In this document: one piece after another, positions 5,673 to 6,714 of the stretch
How the letters are laid out: each line of letters starts with the position of its first letter
Position numbering within the stretch: the first letter of the stretch is position 1
Assembly: GCA_002452325.1 (NCBI GenBank)
Contig: DKFG01000059.1
Coordinates: 1 to 6,714, forward strand
DNA from: Geobacter sp. UBA6802
GTDB taxonomy: Bacteria > Desulfobacterota > Desulfuromonadia > Geobacterales > Pseudopelobacteraceae
Length of the DNA stretch: 6,714 bases
Direction of reading: 5' to 3'
The notes under the pieces: generated by a model
The model's database searches: none
The model's input: the letters and a program-made list of their open reading frames with translations, nothing else
What the model was told of the DNA's origin: nothing
Made by a program: the position numbers and the translations under genes

Positions 5673-5921
5673 ATGCAGGCTAGCATTTATGACATCAGCG
5701 CCCCGAAGAAACCCACCAATGTCAGTATCAACCGCGATCTGCTCCAGCAGGCCAAAGAACACCACATAAACCTGTCACAGGCGCTGGAAACGCGGCTGGC
5801 CGAGCTGTTACGTGAACAGAAGCAACAGCAATGGCTGCAGGAGAACCGGGAGGCGGTTGAGAGCTACAACCGGCGCATTGCGGCAAACGGCCCTTTTAGT
5901 GACGGCTTGCGGAGGTTCTGA
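5673..5921 (+). CDS. ccdA: CcdA-family antitoxin
   Basis: Encodes 82 residues (the F-plasmid protein has 72). The N-terminal part has the ribbon-helix-helix pattern KPTNVSINRDLLQQAKEHHINLSQALETRLAELL, which binds DNA. The C-terminal tail, NREAVESYNRRIAANGPFSDGLRRF, closely parallels the CcdB-binding tail of F CcdA (NQEGMAEVARFIEMNGSFAD...). Start ATG 5673 is preceded by AAGGAG at 5661-5666; the in-frame ATG at 5640 lies in the operator palindrome. The stop overlaps the ccdB start by one base (TGATG). Expected role: neutralise CcdB and repress the operon; in F the free tail is degraded by Lon. Confidence 0.93.
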   Translation: MQASIYDISAPKKPTNVSINRDLLQQAKEHHINLSQALETRLAELLREQKQQQWLQENREAVESYNRRIAANGPFSDGLRRF

Positions 5922-6235
5922 TGGCGCAGTTTGATCTCTACAGCAACCCTAATCCCGAGACCAGTGAGGCGATTCCCTACCTGCTTGATGTTCAGGCTGA
6001 TCTCCTGCACAATCTGGCAACGCGTGTGGTTGTTCCGCTCTACACGGCAACGGCATCTGGCAAGGCGGCAGCGCACCTGAACCCGGTGTTCTCCTTTGGG
6101 CAGAAAATCCTGGTGCTGTCAACGGCAGAGCTGGCTGGTGTTGCAATCAGCGACCTGGGGACGCATGTCGGAACCCTAAAGGAGCATCGCCAGGAAATCA
6201 TTGCGGCCCTTGATTTCCTGTTCACCGGCTTCTGA
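5921..6235 (+). CDS. ccdB: CcdB-family toxin
   Basis: Encodes 104 residues (101 in F CcdB). Family features include the start AQFDLYSNPN, the block YLLDVQADLLHNLATRVVVPL, LNPVFSFGQKILVLSTAELAGV, and the final helix EHRQEIIAALDFLFTGF. GGAGG at 5911-5915 lies inside the end of ccdA, so translation is coupled. Characterised CcdB proteins poison the GyrA subunit of DNA gyrase through the last three residues Trp-Gly-Ile. Here the corresponding residues are Thr-Gly-Phe, so the key Trp is missing and gyrase poisoning may be weak, altered or lost. The reading frame is otherwise intact. Confidence 0.93.
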   Translation: MAQFDLYSNPNPETSEAIPYLLDVQADLLHNLATRVVVPLYTATASGKAAAHLNPVFSFGQKILVLSTAELAGVAISDLGTHVGTLKEHRQEIIAALDFLFTGF

Positions 6236-6291
6236 TGACGTAAAACGAACAAAACTGTAATCAAGAAAAAGACGAGTAGTGGAGAGACGCC

Positions 6292-6504
6292 ATGTCATTA
6301 ATCATTGAACAGATGAGCATTGAAGACAAACTGCGCGCCATGGAAGAACTATGGGATGATCTGTGCAAACGGGCAGACTATGTTCCGTCTCCCGCCTGGC
6401 ATTATGATCTGCTGCAGGCACGGGAACAGACAGTTACCGTGGGAGAGGCGTCATTTGAAGATTGGGATGTCGCAAAAATACGGATTCGTGAGTATGCCCC
6501 ATGA
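6292..6504 (+). CDS. Addiction-module antitoxin (RelE/ParE-associated), without its toxin
   Basis: Encodes 70 residues with the pattern of the putative addiction module component family (PF09720): IEQMSIEDKLRAMEELWDDLCKRADYVPSPAWHYDLLQAREQTVTVGEASFEDWDVAKIRIR. The start ATG has GGAGAG at 6281-6286. Members normally precede, often overlapping, a RelE/ParE-like toxin gene. Here the stop codon overlaps the polA start as ATGA (6501-6504) and no toxin follows, so this is an orphan antitoxin fused into the polA operon. The protein looks full length. It lies 56 bases after ccdB on the same strand with no terminator between. Confidence 0.85.
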   Translation: MSLIIEQMSIEDKLRAMEELWDDLCKRADYVPSPAWHYDLLQAREQTVTVGEASFEDWDVAKIRIREYAP

Positions 6505-6714
6505 ACAATACCCTCTACCTTATCGACGGTTCCTCCTACCTCTACCGGGCCTATTTCGCCATCAAGCGACTGTCATCCCCCAGCGGTTTTCCCACCAACG
6601 CCATCTACGGTTTTACCCAGATGCTCTTGAAGCTGCTGAAGGATTACAAGCCGGAACACCTGGCCATGGTGTTCGATGCCGGACGGGTCACCTTCCGCAC
6701 CGAGCTGTACCCGG
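6501..6714 (+). CDS. polA: DNA polymerase I, 5' end (runs off the window)
   Basis: Seventy-one codons of Pol I are present and the frame is open at the window edge. The N-terminal 5'-3' exonuclease (FEN-like) domain is clear: LYLIDGSSYLYRAYFAI with the first metal-binding Asp (Asp9), TNAIYGFTQMLLKLLKDYKPEH, then MVFDAGRVTFRTELYP with a second acidic site. E. coli Pol I has VDGSSYLYRAYHAF and VVFDAKGKTFRDELF at the same places. This copy continues past the break point of the copy at 3170, so it is the probable functional gene for gap filling and Okazaki primer removal. Its ATG overlaps the antitoxin stop and no strong ribosome site of its own is seen (GAGTATGCCCC precedes it), so translation is probably coupled to the antitoxin. 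Confidence 0.92.
   Translation, partial: MNNTLYLIDGSSYLYRAYFAIKRLSSPSGFPTNAIYGFTQMLLKLLKDYKPEHLAMVFDAGRVTFRTELYP

Overview
The window (about 55% G+C by eye) looks like a chromosomal segment of a Desulfuromonadia/Geobacterales-type bacterium. This placement is an inference from gene content and protein character (RecB-nuclease-tailed UvrD helicase, short bacterial NSS transporter, polA next to toxin-antitoxin genes); no search was run.

Left part (1-3023), ordinary chromosome. The 3' end of a UvrD/AddA-type helicase with a C-terminal Fe-S PD-(D/E)XK nuclease domain converges, 8 bases apart, on a sodium-dependent (NSS) transporter on the minus strand. The transporter has a good sigma-70-like promoter with an inverted repeat in its spacer. 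A CAU-anticodon tRNA with its own promoter and a strong hairpin terminator follows.

Middle part (3170-6500), an accessory block bounded by two copies of the 5' end of polA. The first copy (3170-3376) stops abruptly after 69 codons. The second (6501 to the window edge) appears to be the working gene and continues past the point where the first breaks off. The copies are about 84% identical in DNA and 87% in protein, with mostly silent differences. That suggests they diverged as functional genes before being placed here, so a replacement of the polA 5' end by incoming DNA is more likely than a simple recent duplication. Between them lie a broken rhuM-like gene with an in-frame TGA inside a perfect palindrome, a 65-base imperfect palindromic element, an unidentified C-terminal gene fragment, a MNT nucleotidyltransferase/HEPN pair, a CarF/TMEM189-type lipid desaturase, a ccdAB toxin-antitoxin pair and a lone RelE/ParE-type antitoxin. 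No integrase or complete transposase is visible.

Right edge. The antitoxin stop codon overlaps the polA start (ATGA) at the place where its toxin gene would normally sit. polA is therefore probably co-transcribed with the ccdAB-antitoxin cluster and translationally coupled to the antitoxin. The most interesting reading is a toxin-antitoxin-rich island that interrupted polA and supplied it with a new 5' end and a new operon context.
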